This document shows positions 33,716-45,379 of a stretch of 64,000 nt of DNA, in pieces. The notes below the pieces were generated by a model. That model was not told the origin of the DNA, searched no databases, and saw nothing but the letters and a program-made list of their open reading frames with translations. Position 1 is the stretch's first letter, and each line of letters opens with the position of its first letter. The position numbers and the translations under genes are program-made. The stretch is from Lamellibrachia satsuma. Its lineage: Eukaryota; Annelida; Polychaeta; Sabellida; Siboglinidae. The stretch is taken from contig BSQZ01000004.1 in NCBI GenBank assembly GCA_033239005.1, positions 10,355,007-10,419,006 of the forward strand, written 5' to 3'.

Positions 33716-34839
33716 CATATATCAAGTAGTGTTGGCGTGTACTACACAACATAACTTGCATAACATAGAAGTTTGCTTTGTCAGTTCAACATTTTAATAC
33801 ATTTCTACTTATAAAATATAAGTATAATAATATAACATATATTGGTAATGTAATTAGTTCTGACTGAACCCAATTATCTGGCCATTCACCATTTTCCCAA
33901 ATATGATTAATGCATGTTATTGCTCCAAGCGATGATCAACCCATCAACATCGGTGACAAGCAATTCAATCAGTCAGGTTATTTCAAATATATTGGCTTAT
34001 TAGTCAATATTGACAGCAATACATAAGATGTGTGGTTCAATTGGCCATTGCCACAGGTGTCACACTTTAACTAATTGACATGTGGAAGTCAACAGAGACC
34101 GGGCTATGTTGGAAGATACAATTAGTCAAGTCAAGCTCTGTACATTTAAGAAAGCTGGGTTGTGAAGAAGACAGACGAATAACGTTGGACACCTCCGAGA
34201 TGTAAGTGTGGTACCATGTGCACCGAGTCAGCTGGATTAACAAATATCTGGGTCCAACAACAAGTTGGTGTGTTTGATGACAAAGGTCTGGTAGCACAGC
34301 TGAAGTAGCAGAAACTATCAAAATCAAAATATCGACACTGAAAAAAGCGAAGCCACAGTCTAGGCAAAGTTGAAGGAAAGAACAAGCCAGGATGAAGGCG
34401 AACTGCCTGGATTGACAACTTGAGACGGTGGACAACCAGACATATGGCAAGGACGCCAAGTAACAGGAGGGCAATGGCCCCATGGACTAGGGCTGATGTG
34501 ATGATGCTGTATATGGTTAAAATTACTAAAATTAACGAATTCCCCCTTACTCACCTCCTTCATGGCATTTTGCGGTTTTCTATCTTCCTCTTGTCCTATG
34601 TTTGGACAATGATAAATCATATCATTAGTGTCCATTTTCTGGTAATTATGTTGCATCAAATGGCTTCCTCGCAATCTGCTTTGCTTTACAGTTTTACTTC
34701 ATATGCCTGAATAGAATCTTTAATGTATACAATTACTCCACTCCCCTTCTCACTCCCCTTCTCACTCCCCTTCTCACTCCCCTTCTCACTCGCCTGTCTT
34801 TCCTAAACAAGACATAACCTGTTTGTGCTAAATCAGCAA
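33716..34839. other. Unassigned spacer
   Basis: No confident gene is present. Plus strand 34380-34500 reads RRTAWIDNLRRWTTR, which faintly resembles the C-terminal end of some LINE reverse transcriptases, but the flanks are not convincing. CACTCCCCTTCT is repeated about four times at 34738-34790. Confidence 0.4.
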
Positions 34840-35335
34840 CTACAATGTCTTTATGTTCCTTTCTGTGATACCTGTTACATGAAGGTTAATGACCACTACC
34901 ATAATGTTACAGAAATACACAGAAATAGATTTCCTTGGATGTTTATTTGTACTCCTCTTTTGAGTTATGTTTACGGTATCTGCGCGTTCATTGATGATCC
35001 CGACAAACTCACACCCAAGAACTGCTGCACCCCTACCTGTAAGGTGAAACCCATCTCTCATGAAAGTCACCTCTCCAGACAAAACACAACGACATGTCTA
35101 CAAATCCTACACCCTCCCCAAACGTGCCTTCTGTTCAGTTCCTATACTCCTGACCCTTGCCACCCACTACTGGTAATATAAGGACCAATCTTCTGTACTT
35201 CTGCATGTGCACAAGAACAGCCCCTCCTGTGCCACAATCCATGACCTTTCCTACCCTTTCTGCTACATCTTCTATTTTTGCCCCTGGTAGACATATCATG
35301 ATGTCCTCTCCTGTTATCTACTTTGATTGAATCCC
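34840..35335 (-). pseudogene. CR1-like ORF1 (SGNH-hydrolase type) remnant
   Basis: Minus strand reads MICLPGAKIEDVAERVGKVM (about 35300), then GAVLVHMQK, then VLILPVVGGKGQEYRN and a stop (about 35180), GEGVGFVDMSLCFVW (about 35110), and after a frame change VTFMRDGFHLTGRGAAVLGC (about 35060). This is the LPG...GILPV..GxxYR...DGxHLxxxGA layout of the SGNH/GDSL esterase domain carried by ORF1 of CR1-type LINEs. It is broken by at least one stop and one frameshift. CR1-like ORF2 copies lie elsewhere in the window on the plus strand. Confidence 0.7.
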
Positions 35336-35630
35336 CACGAAAACCAGGCTTTCCTAATGATTGAAACCCATTGAATACCAGGTTTTCCTAATGATTGAAC
35401 ACCCATGAATACCAGGTTTTCCTAATGTTTGAACCCTTGTGGACATCAGGTTTTCGTAATGATTGAACATCCGTGAATACCAGGTTTTCCTAATGTTTGA
35501 ACCCTTGTGGACATCAGGTTTTCCTAATGATTGAACACCCATGAATATCATGTTTTCCTAATGTTTGAACCATTGTGGACATCAGGTTTTCCTAATGATT
35601 GAACACCAATGAACACTAGGCTTTCCTCAT
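35335..35630. repeat. Dimeric minisatellite, 2 x 34 bp
   Basis: Alternating 34-bp units, type A (AATGATTGAACACCCATGAA then TACCAGGTTTTCCT) and type B (AATGTTTGAACCCTTGTGGA then CATCAGGTTTTCCT). Together they form a 68-bp higher-order unit repeated about four times. Confidence 0.85.
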
Positions 35631-35721
35631 CTTCCCTAACGACACTGACAAACAATATAATAAAGTAGATTAAACATTATCAGACACAAACAAATACATA
35701 ATATTTATACTTGCATAAAGG

Positions 35722-35727
35722 TTTATT
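35722..35727 (-). promoter_or_regulatory. Candidate polyadenylation signal of the stabilin-like gene
   Basis: AATAAA on the minus strand, about 335 nt downstream of the stop at 36063-36065. It is the first canonical signal that I noticed in a plausible 3' UTR. Confidence 0.4.
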
Positions 35728-36062
35728 ATATAGTTTGGTTACATATAATGTTATGACATTGTCATGACATAAGTAGATTCAAGTGTTGTTCTACTGTTTA
35801 CTGTATTCTACATAGAGCCAAGACAAAACTTGCCAGCTTTCTAGAATCACTTAGATGCTGCAGCCTTTGACGTGTCTCTTAAAATTCTGTCATTTGTTGG
35901 CATTGGGCAGCAGTGCATGCTTTAGGAAGGTAGCTGCAGCAGGCATCAGTAAATTCAGGCCACATTAAATTTAAAGGACCCTCATAAAATATTGAGTGCC
36001 TCTACCAAGACTCTAAATATAGCAGGCTGTTAATGCACAGAAGGAATATGCCTGGATGCAAC

Positions 36063-36272
36063 CTAGTTAGTGAAGAGAAGGGTGTCTTCATGCACACTGT
36101 ACACAGGGTTGTCAAAGCAGGCAGCCGTTGGCTGCTCATCACCCTGCAGGTCATGTGACTGCTCTCGAGAGGGTAGGGTATCATCAACTGACTGCTGGAT
36201 CTCAACACAGTTGTCTGTGTAAAGCACATCTGACTGAAGGCGTTCAAAATGGAATGGACTGTTCAACTTCAC
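36063..36272 (-). CDS. Stabilin-like gene, last exon (cytoplasmic tail and stop)
   Basis: The acceptor GGTTGCAG precedes the exon (AG at 36273-36274). The coding part is 69 residues (VKLNSPFHFERLQSDVLYTD at the start, LLFTN at the end) plus TAG. Phase 0 joins the preceding membrane exon. The tail is acidic and contains FDNPVYS, an NPxY-type internalisation signal, fitting an endocytic scavenger receptor of the stabilin kind. The assignment depends on the upstream exons. Confidence 0.7.
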   Translation of the reverse strand: MKLNSPFHFERLQSDVLYTDNCVEIQQSVDDTLPSREQSHDLQGDEQPTAACFDNPVYSVHEDTLLFTN

Positions 36273-36725
36273 CTGCAACCAACAGTACCATTTCTTATTT
36301 AATTTTATCTTATCTCAATGATACAAACTTCAAAAGTATTCTTAAAATTGTCTATAAGATTATGATAAATTATCACTTTCCATAAAAATATTTCAGGTAT
36401 TTGTTAAAAAATGTCCATGGGTCTAATAATGATATTCCACATTTTCTGGTAATTTCCCAGTTGCCCTAATATGTCCTACAATTTCAGATGTTTGACATTT
36501 GATTTGTTTTATTAGTATTATCCTGTAGTCTGCCATTTTCCTGATTGTAGCAAGAATTGCAAATTTTCTGAGATCATTCAGGGCAATGATACATGGGTGC
36601 TCAATGCAAGTCTTGACACAAAGCATTAATTTTCTGTTCTGGCAACATGCTGGGTGTACAATGCTATCTTACTGTTATTTTGAAGAAGAATGTAATTTCT
36701 TGTGTTGTGAATTGAAAACACTAAC

Positions 36726-36842
36726 GCTTGAGAAGAGTTCACCAATGCGATGTCTCAGCTTGTAAGTTGCGATTGTGATGACAGTGATGAGCAGCAGAGA
36801 TGCAACCACAGCGCCCACAACAACACCAGCCTGCCACATCTG
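36726..36842 (-). CDS. Stabilin-like gene, transmembrane exon
   Basis: 117 nt, phase 0 at both ends. It encodes QMWQAGVVVGAVVASLLLI and then TVITIATYKLRHRIGELFSS: a single membrane helix followed by a basic stop-transfer segment. Donor AAGC|GTTAGT. The acceptor is GTTTGCAG directly followed by CAG, so it is a NAGNAG tandem acceptor (exon could start at 36842 or 36839). The 5' edge of the exon and its acceptor form the unit of the 47-bp array immediately upstream. Confidence 0.7.
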
Positions 36843-38885
36843 CTGCAAACAACCACAGTGCCCACAACAACACCAGCCTGCCACATCTGCTGCAAACAAC
36901 CATAGTGCCCACAACAACACCAGCCTGCCACATCCACTGCAAACAACCACAGTGCCCACAACAACACCAGCCTGCCACATCCACTGCAAACAACCACAGT
37001 GCCCACAACAACACCAGCCTGCCACATCCACTGCAAACAACCACAGCGCCCACAACAACACCAGCCTGCTACATCCGCTGCAAACAACCACAGCGCCCAC
37101 AACAACACCAGCCTGCCACATCCACTGCAAACAACCACAGTGCCCACAACAACACCAGCCTGCCACATCTGCTGCAAACAACCACAGCACCCACAACAAC
37201 ACCAGCCTGCCACATCCACTGCAAACAACCACAGCGCCCACAACACCAGCCTGCCACATCCACTGCAAACAACCACAGCGCCCACAACACCAGCCTGCCA
37301 CATCCACTGCAAACAACCACAGTGCCCACAACAACACCAGCCTGCCACATCCACGGCAAACAACCACAGTGCCCACAACAACACCAGCCTGCAACAACCA
37401 CTGCAAACAACCACAGCACCCACAACAACACCAGCCTGCCACATCCACTGCAAACAACCACAGTGCCCACAACAACACCAGCCTGCCACATCCACTGCAA
37501 ACAACCACAGTGCCCACAACAACACCAGCCTGCCACATCCACTGCAAACAACCACAGTGCCCACAACAACACCAGCCTGCCACATCCACTGCAAACAACC
37601 ACAGCACCCACAACAACACCAGCCTGCCACATCCACTGCAAACAACCACAGCGCCCACAACACCAGCCTGCCACATCCACTGCAAACAACCACAGCGCCC
37701 ACAACACCAGCCTGCCACATCCACTGCAAACAACCACAGCGCCCACAACAACACCAGCCTGCCACATCCACTGCAAACAATCACAGTGCCCACAACACCA
37801 GCCTGCCACATCCGCTGCAAACAACCACAGTGCCCACAACAACACCAGCCTGCCACATCCACTGCAAACAACCACAGTGCCCACAACAACACCAGCCTGC
37901 CACATCCACTGCAAACAACCACAGCGCCCACAACAACACCAGCCTGCTACATCCGCTGCAAACAACCACAGCGCCCACAACAACACCAGCTTGCCACATC
38001 CACTGCAAACAACCACAGCGCCCACAACAACACCAGCCTGCCACATCTGCTGCAAACAACCACAGCACCCACAACAACACCAGCCTGCCACATCCACTGC
38101 AAACAACCACAGCGCCCACAACAACACCAGCCTGCCACATCCACTGCAAACAACCACAGTGCCCACAACAACACCAGCCTGCCACATCCACTGCAAACAA
38201 CCACAGCACCCACAACACCAGCCTGCCACATCCACTGCAAACAACCACAGCGCCCAAAACACCAGCCTGCCACATCCACTGCAAACAACCACAGTGCCCA
38301 CAACAACACCAGCCTGCCACATCCACTGCAAACAACCACAGCGCCCACAACACCAGCCTGCCACATCCACTGCAAACAACCACAGCGCCCAAAACACCAG
38401 CCTGCCACATCCACTGCAAACAACCACAGCGCCCACAACAACACCAGCCTGCCACATCCACTGCAAACAACCACAGCGCCCACAACAACACCAGCCTGCC
38501 ACATCCACTGCAAACAACCACAGTGCCCACAACAACACCAGCCTGCCACATCCACTGCAAACAACCACAGCGCCCACAACAACACCAGCCTGCCACATCC
38601 ACTGCAAACAACCACAGTGCCCACAACAACACCAGCCTGCCACATCCACTGCAAACAACCACAGTGCCCACAACAACACCAGCCTGCCACATCCACTGCA
38701 AACAACCACAGTGCCCACAACAACACCAGCCTGCCACATCCACTGCAAACAACCACAGTGCCCACAACAACACCAGCCTGCCACATCCACTGCAAACAAC
38801 CACAGCGCCCACAACAACACCAGCCTGCCACATCCACTGCAAACAACCACAGTGCCCACAACAACACCAGCCTGCCACATCCAAA
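36800..38885. repeat. 47-bp minisatellite containing a 3' splice site
   Basis: About 44 copies of a 47-bp unit (44-bp variants lack one CAA). On the minus strand each reads GGCAGGCTGGTGTTGTTGTG, then GGC(G/A)CTGTGGTTGTTTGCAG and TGGATGT. The last copy is the authentic start of the transmembrane exon, so acceptor and exon edge are repeated. The unit has no stop in any frame, which produces ORFs of 300-720 codons in several frames on both strands; these are artefacts. Confidence 0.9.
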
Positions 38886-40160
38886 CATTATGCCTTACTT
38901 CCACACAATGATAATCACATTAATGCTAAAAAAAAGTGTTTAAAGTTACTTTACAAAATCAATTTTAAGAACTATGATATTTGTCCTTTCAAAGAGTTTG
39001 TATTATTTTTACTTTCAAAAATGTCAGCCTACATTTACTTCAGCTTTGTAAACTAGTATAGCAGAATTGATCAAATTCATTTGTTCTAAATAGTCTAGCT
39101 AAATAAAAATGCACATTTGTTAAATGTATGTCAACAGTACACCCAGTATTCAGAAAATAGATTATTGTTATCTTACCTCTACAACCATATGGGATACCTA
39201 TAGAGCAGAGAATATATATGAATACTTATTATTTTAATTCAAGCAAACACATTATACTGTATTTTTTATCCAAAATAATGTTTATTTTATTTTTACTTTC
39301 ATATCTACGTATATATGTAGTCAACAATAATTGTGTTTGATCGACATCCACTTGGATGTTGTGTTTGATCCATGCCTACCTGGATGTTTTTTCTTTTTTT
39401 TTCATCCCAATATACATCCCAACATAAAAAACAGTTATAACTGATAAATCATATTAACAACAAACAAAGGACAAACACAATCAATTAAACAACTATTAAC
39501 AACACGTTATGTGGTACAGAAATTAAATTACTGGTTAATGTATGGGACAGGAGACTCATATTGAGACCAAAATTTCTCGCTGTCATAGGAGCCACCCGGG
39601 TTTTACTTTCTATATATCATTTAAATATTGTTATTTTAATTAATTTAACGATACCCTTTTTTATAATATGTTTACATAGATACTACAGAAAATAAATAAA
39701 TAATAAATAAATTGGTTTTAACATGTGTAGCTAAACATAATTATTTGGAATTTCAATTTGGAATTTCACACCTGTTCTTATATTTTTGTATGTAATGTTT
39801 TTTTGGCGAATGCCACAAACCATGTTGACTATGAGTATTTTATTTGTTGGGGTGTTGTTTATTGTAAAACTATGTGGTATGCTATGTCGAATACATCTCA
39901 TTGCAAATTTGTGATGTGCTCTACTTATACGTATTTCATTTTGTCTGTGCGTGTTTATGGATATTATGATTTTGATGTAAAGCTAACCGTTGTTAGCAAT
40001 TTATTATGTATAAATTTATAATAAAACTTTAGTTCTGGAATTTGTAAACTATCTTATACTTAGGAATTTTAAACTTTTTAAGATAGGTTCAGTGTGTGCA
40101 TTATATTTACTTAAATTTATTATACGTATTGCCTTCTTTTTGAGTTTGATTATTGTCACA
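38886..40160. other. AT-rich intron sequence
   Basis: No gene is recognised. An isolated pair of 28-bp units related to the array at 41610-42125 occurs at about 39335-39392 (GATCCATGCCTACCTGGATG). Confidence 0.5.
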
Positions 40161-40161
40161 T

Positions 40162-41590
40162 TTAAATCCTCATGCTGTATTTGAAATGTGGTAATATTAA
40201 GGAGATATAATATTTTTTACATTTGGTAATATTAAGGAGATATATATTTTTTACATTTATAGGCAGAACATTTTTCAATTTATTAAGTACACTTAACATT
40301 TTCAAGCATTTGCTTGCAATGTGAATTTTTATGTGATCAACATGATTTTTCCAGTTTAGATGTTCGTCCATGGTTAAACCTAATTAGTTAAGTGTGTGCA
40401 TTCTTTCAATGAAAATGTTATCTATCTTTATCGTGAGAGGCAAAAACTTCTTGTGTACTGTTTTAAACAACATATATTTTGATTTCTTTTTGTTTAATGA
40501 TAATTTATTTATTTTTAACCACTCACTTATTTTCGACAACTTGTTGTTTATTGTATTTTCAATGTGAGTATTTTCATTATAGTTAGTGAATTGACGGATT
40601 GTGTATGGCAAATTAGTATCATCAGCAATGCAGTAAGTTAGACAATGTGCTATCATTTGGGAAGTTGTTTATATATATATAAAGAGTAGAGAGAGAGGTC
40701 CGAGGATTGATCCTTGTGGAACCACTGTTGATATGGGAAATTTACTTGATTGGATTCTGTCAAACTCCACATATTGATAACAATTTGTTAAATAACTTAG
40801 AGAGTTCTAAAGCTACTCCACTTACACCATAAAAGTATTTTTATTTAATATCATGATCAATTGTATCAAATGCTTTTGATAAATCTAAATATATATTTAT
40901 TGGTATTTCATTGTTGTCCATGGTAGTTATTAATCTATCAATTAGTTCCATTGCTGCTAATTCAGTTGAATGTTCGGTTGGAAAACCATGCTGACTTTTA
41001 TAAAACAAATGATGTTCACTGCAAAATTCAAGTTGATTATATATAATTTTTTTTCAAGTACTTTTGAGATAACAGGCAAAAAATAAATTGGTTTTAATAA
41101 AATATCATTAATAGTTTTCCAAGTTTTTCTTATGTAATTTTTATATTTGTTAAAATGTGATTCATAAAAAATTTGCTTAGCAATGCGAATACTCTGCTTT
41201 AGGATAGTATTGTTAAGTTTTAGGGTTTATATGAAGGTTTGTGTATCTTAATGTGTCCGGGTTGATAAGTTTAAGTTGTTTATATGTTATCACATAATTT
41301 TATTGATCTAAGTATACCTTTGTTAATCCAAGTCTTATGGGTATACTTATGGGTATACTTCTTGAATTTAACTATTTTTACAGGTAGATGAATCATATTA
41401 TTTAGTGCAATTTCTGTTTGAATTGCATTATAATTTGCATTTGGATCTGCATTTTCACATTTGTTTAGTTTGTTGTATGTTTGATAACTTTATCCCATTT
41501 ACAAAATTAGAAATTGCCTCACAGTTTTGTAAAAAAACACTTTTATGTATTTTGGTGTAGCTGTTTTAGGACTGACTGCTTGTAAAAATA
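40162..41590 (-). pseudogene. Decayed LINE reverse transcriptase in an intron
   Basis: Minus-strand blocks in order: HKTWINKGILRSIK (about 41330), STELAAMELIDRLITTMDNN then INIYLDLSKAFDTIDHD (about 40965-40860), a degenerate catalytic block with ADDTNL (about 40610), KISEWLKINKLSLNKKKSKY then MLF (about 40540-40470), and HLNWKNHVDHIK (about 40360). The style (KISEWxKxNKLSLNxKKTKYMLF) belongs to a LINE type widespread in aquatic invertebrates and fish. Many stops; inactive. Inserted in the same orientation as the host gene. Confidence 0.75.
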
Positions 41591-41609
41591 AAATATGGTT
41601 GATGGTCTA

Positions 41610-42125
41610 GATTTTGTGTTTGTTCCATGTCTACCTGGATGTTGTGCTTGTTCCTTATCTACCTGAACATCATTTTTGTTCCATGCCTACCTGAATGTTG
41701 TGTTTGTTCCATGCCTACCTGGATGTTGTGTTTGTTCCATATCTACATGGATGTTGTTTGATCCATGCCTACCTGAACATCGTGGTTGTTACATGGCTAC
41801 CTGAATGTTGTGTTTGTTCCATGCCTACTTGGATGTTGTGTTTGATACATGCCTACCTGTACATCGCGTTTATTCCATGCCTACCTGAATGTTGTGTTTG
41901 TTCCATGCTTACCTGAATGTTGTGTTGGTCCATGCCTACCTGAATGTTGTGTTTGTTCCATGCCTACCTGGATTTTGTGTGTGATCGATGCCTACCTGGG
42001 TTTTGTGTTTGACCCATGCCTACCTGTATGTTGTGTTTGTTCCATGCCTAACTCGATGTTGTGTTTGATCCATGCCTACCTGTATGTTGTGTTTATTCGA
42101 TGCCTACCTGAATGTTGTGTTTGTC
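41610..42125. repeat. 28-bp minisatellite containing a 5' splice site
   Basis: About 18 copies of a 28-bp unit. On the minus strand it reads AACACAACATTCAG|GTAGGC followed by ATGGAACA. The copy at the right end is the true 3' edge of the exon 42108-42212 with its donor CAG|GTAGGC, so exon end and donor are amplified down the intron. Confidence 0.9.
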
Positions 42126-42212
42126 AATGAGGGGTGCAGCTATGAGATGCAGTACCCCATTGATAGCTGGGATGTTTGTCTCAACAACCTCAATACCATT
42201 GATCTGGAAGTA
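42108..42212 (-). CDS. Stabilin-like gene, fasciclin domain C-terminal exon
   Basis: 105 nt, phase 0 at both ends, acceptor TCATTTTCAG, donor CAG|GTAGGC. It encodes YFQINGIEVVETNIPAINGV and then LHLIAAPLID, the final strands of a FAS1 domain (ING...V....I.A.NGV.H.I...L). It should connect to the membrane exon; both are in phase 0. The donor is the first of many tandem copies. Confidence 0.75.
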
Positions 42213-42299
42213 CTGAAAATGACATAAATACACTAAGAGTTAGCAGCTATCAAGAACTATATGTAGAAATATTGCCTGCTAAATTACAAGTATTAGCTG

Positions 42300-43135
42300 T
42301 ATGGCTGTGGTAGATGACTGTGATGATTCGTGTGTTAGCAGTGTGGTTGTGGTAGATAACTGTGGTGATTCAAGTATTAGTTGTGTGGCTGTTGTAGGTG
42401 ACTGTGGTGATTCATGTGTTAGCAGTGTGGTTTTGGTAGGTAACTGAGGTGATTCATGTGTTAGCTGTGTGGCTGTTGTAGGTGACTAGTGATTCATATG
42501 TTAGAAGTGTGGCTGCAGTAGGTGACTGGCAATTCGTGTGTTAGCAGTGTGGTTGTGGTAGGTGATTGGTGATTCATGTGTTAGAAGTGTGGATGTAGTA
42601 AGTGACTGGTGATTCATGTGTTAGCAGTGTGGTTGTGGTGAGTGACGGGTGATTCATGTGTTAGCCGTGTGATTGTGATACATGACTGGTGATTCATGTG
42701 TTAGCAGTGTGGTTGTGATACATGACTGGTGATTCATGTGTTAGCAATGTGGTTGTGATACATGACTGGTGATTCATGTGTTAGCAATGTGGTTGTGGTG
42801 AGTGACGGGTGATTCATGTGTTAGCCGTGTGATTGTGATACATGACTGGTGATTCATGTGTTAGCAGTGTGGTTGTGATACATGACTGGTGATTCATGTG
42901 TTAGCAATGTGGTTGTGATACATGACTGGTGATTCATGTGTTAGAAGAGTGGATGTGGTAAGTGACTGGTGATTCATGTGTCAGCAGTGTGGTTGTGGTA
43001 GGTGACTGGTGCTTCATGTGTTAGCAGTGTGGTTGAGGTATGTGACTGGTGATTCATGTGTCAGCAGTGTGGTTGTGGTATGTGACTGGTGATTCATGTG
43101 TCAGCAGTGTGGTTGTGGTATGTGACTGTGATGAT
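42300..43135. repeat. 40-bp minisatellite
   Basis: About 20 copies of a unit reading TGTGACTGGTGATTCATGTG then TTAGCAGTGTGGTTGTGGTA, with variants (ATACATGACTGG, GAGTGACGGG). A block of three distinct variants recurs (42620-42780 and 42780-42930), indicating higher-order duplication. Confidence 0.9.
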
Positions 43136-43690
43136 TCTTGGATCTCAACATTCCTCATTCAAATGTAATACACCAATTATAGGTTATTCTGTTGGAAAAA
43201 CAGATTTGTTTAAAACAATTATATTATTGAACTGAAGTGTATTAATCATTAACATATAACATTAACATTATTCACATATATCCATCAGTTTGAACCAACT
43301 GTAATTTAATTATCTTCACATGTAAATATTTAATACCAATATTGTAATTAGTTTTAATGTAGTAAATAAACATCAATAAAAATATGAACTAACCATACAA
43401 ATCGTTATTTATATGACGTTTCCTGGAATATTGTTTTTCACATATTGATATGACAGCTACATTAAATCAGTTTTATGGTAGTGATAGGAATATTTTTGTT
43501 TTCCATTTAAATTAATACAGAAAAAATGTTTCTCATTCTGTCTTCCATCCTGGATTAAAAACAGTCTTCGTGTACTTCTCAGCTTCAGTTTGATATGTTG
43601 CACACTACAGCTGTACAAGGTCACAACAAAATGTTTATTTCTCATTCCATCTATCAAAAAGGTTGCACTGCTAGAAGACAGTGCTGGAAT
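43136..43690. other. AT-rich intron sequence
   Basis: No gene is recognised. A minus-strand open stretch (43690-43457) begins after an acceptor-like TTCCAG, but its translation does not resemble the missing central FAS1 segment. Confidence 0.4.
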
Positions 43691-43699
43691 ATAGGCAAT

Positions 43700-44822
43700 A
43701 AATAAAGGCAATAGAGGATAATAAATCACCTGGAGTGGATGGAATTCTACCAAAACGTTTAATGAAAAGAATAGAACAAATTAGTACACCACTTACAAAA
43801 GTGTTCAACTTGTCGTTAAAAGGAGTGGTTCGTTTTGAATCAAAAGAAGCAAACATTATACCACTGTTTAAATGAGTTCACAAAATAAGTGACATAATCA
43901 TAGACCAGTGAGTCTAACATCAGTGATTTGTAAATTATTATAAAGGTTAATTAAAGATATGGTCTCAACATGGATTCCTCAAAGTGAGGTCATGCTTAAC
44001 AAACATTTTTTTTAATAAGAAATCACTAAATGGGTAGATGAGGGATCACCAGTAGATAGTATGTACTTAGATTTCCAGAAAGGTTTCGACAAAGTGCCAC
44101 ATCAAAGATTACTACTTAAACTAAAAGCCTGTGGCATTGGGGGTACCATTATAATAAACTGGATAGAGAAATTGTTGACCGACAGATGATAGTAGTTTAT
44201 TAAGGACACTTCAAATTGGAAATCAGTTTTGAGTGGGATACCACAAGGCTCAGTATTAGGACCTATATTATAGTTAATATATATAAATGACATGGAAGAT
44301 GGTATAACAAGTGAGGTACTGAATTGCTTAGAAAGGTTAAATGTGATGGGGATAAACAACATTTACAAGATGATCTAGATAAATTAGTCAAATGGTCTGA
44401 AAAATGGCAGATGTTATTGAAGTTTGGGAAACGTAAATGTCTACACACAGGAACATGGATGTAAAAATACACAATGGGAGATACTGTTCTAAGTACAACC
44501 ATAAGAGAAAAGGACTTAGGGGTAACAATTAGTGCTGACACAAAGGTTACAGAGCAGTGTGGGATTGAAGCTTCAAAGGGTAATCAAATGCTTGGGTTGA
44601 TTAGGAGAAATATAACATAAAAAAGAGCTAATTATATACGTGTGTATAAAGCAATAGTTAGGCCTCATTTAGAATACTGTACACAAGCTTGGACGCCATA
44701 TTACAAGAAGAACATATACATTAGAAATAATACAGAGGAATGCAACAAAACTGATTCCAGAACTGAGAGACCTTAGTAATGAAAGCCTAAAAGAATGTGG
44801 TTTAACAACACTAGAGACAAGG
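43700..44822 (+). pseudogene. CR1-like LINE, decayed copy
   Basis: Plus-strand reverse transcriptase parallel to the better copy at 49100-51500: DNKSPGVDGILPK (about 43718), ISTPLTKVFNLSL, LGVT-type block EKDLGVTISADTK (about 44511), and the C-terminal ELRDLSNESLKECGLTTLET (ends 44819). Many stops. It breaks off abruptly at 44822, where another repeat family begins. Confidence 0.75.
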
Positions 44823-45059
44823 TGATTATAGATTAGGAGCCCAGAGCTTTTATTTATGTAAACAATGCCAAAAGGGAAGGGACAACCCCCGACATCCCAA
44901 AAAGTGCATTGTTGCCAGGTTTGGCGTGGGTGGTTGCCACCGAAATGAAGCATTGAGGGCAAAAAAGTACATTTATTTATGGGCATGATGCCAAGGCTAA
45001 AAACTGTGTCAAATGTTGCTGTGGGTGTTGTGTTGTGTGCTTGTGTGTTACGTGAGTGA

Positions 45060-45340
45060 TATCTCTGTATATGGACTATAGTTGAATGGTGATGTTAGTT
45101 TGTCTTTCCTGTGTTGTCATACTAACACACTGTTTCCTGGAAGCATGTGGCGTGTAATGGCATGTCGTTTCGTATGCGCGTACGATTTCATTTTGTCTTC
45201 CGAATGTTTGTTATTTGTTGTCAGCTTTGTGTTCAGTGGGGATTTCAGTGTTTGTGTGACCATGTTCAGCAGTTTGATTCTCATCTCACGGTTGAAAAGT
45301 GCTGTGGCATGCTTAATATCAGTCAATGGAAGAGGAGTTG
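45060..45340 (-). pseudogene. Integrase C-terminal remnant of the Gypsy element
   Basis: Minus strand reads KMKSYAHTKRHAITRHMLPG and NSVLV, then a stop and KDKLTSPFNYSPYTEIS. This matches the end of Gypsy integrases (K.KxYAxxKRxAxxxxLxxGDxVLVRQ...NKLxxxFxPxPYxV). It directly follows Gag-like sequence, showing the internal deletion. Confidence 0.6.
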
Positions 45341-45379
45341 CCCTGTAGTTTCAGAGTCGATAGCGCTGATGGAGTAAAC

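Noticed and set aside
24718..33797. Many 60-177-codon ORFs with repeating hydrophobic motifs
   Set aside because: Produced by the 54-bp satellite period (18 codons); present on both strands and without other coding evidence.
34067..34483. 138-codon minus-strand ORF as a membrane or secreted protein
   Set aside because: Cys/Ser/Leu-rich without family features; the opposite strand has weak LINE-like sequence, so it is probably a shadow of repeat debris.
36063..36272. Last exon as part of an unrelated small gene
   Set aside because: Acceptor, phase and NPxY-type tail fit directly after the membrane exon, and no independent start codon context is needed.
36675..39056. ORFs of 300-720 codons on both strands
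   Set aside because: They are created by a 47-bp repeat with no stop codon in any frame. The same repeat read in other frames gives equally long ORFs. Only the first 117 nt (36726-36842) fits a real exon.
43457..43753. Missing central fasciclin exon
   Set aside because: It has an acceptor-like start, but the translation lacks FAS1 blocks and the frame does not fit phase 0 at both ends.
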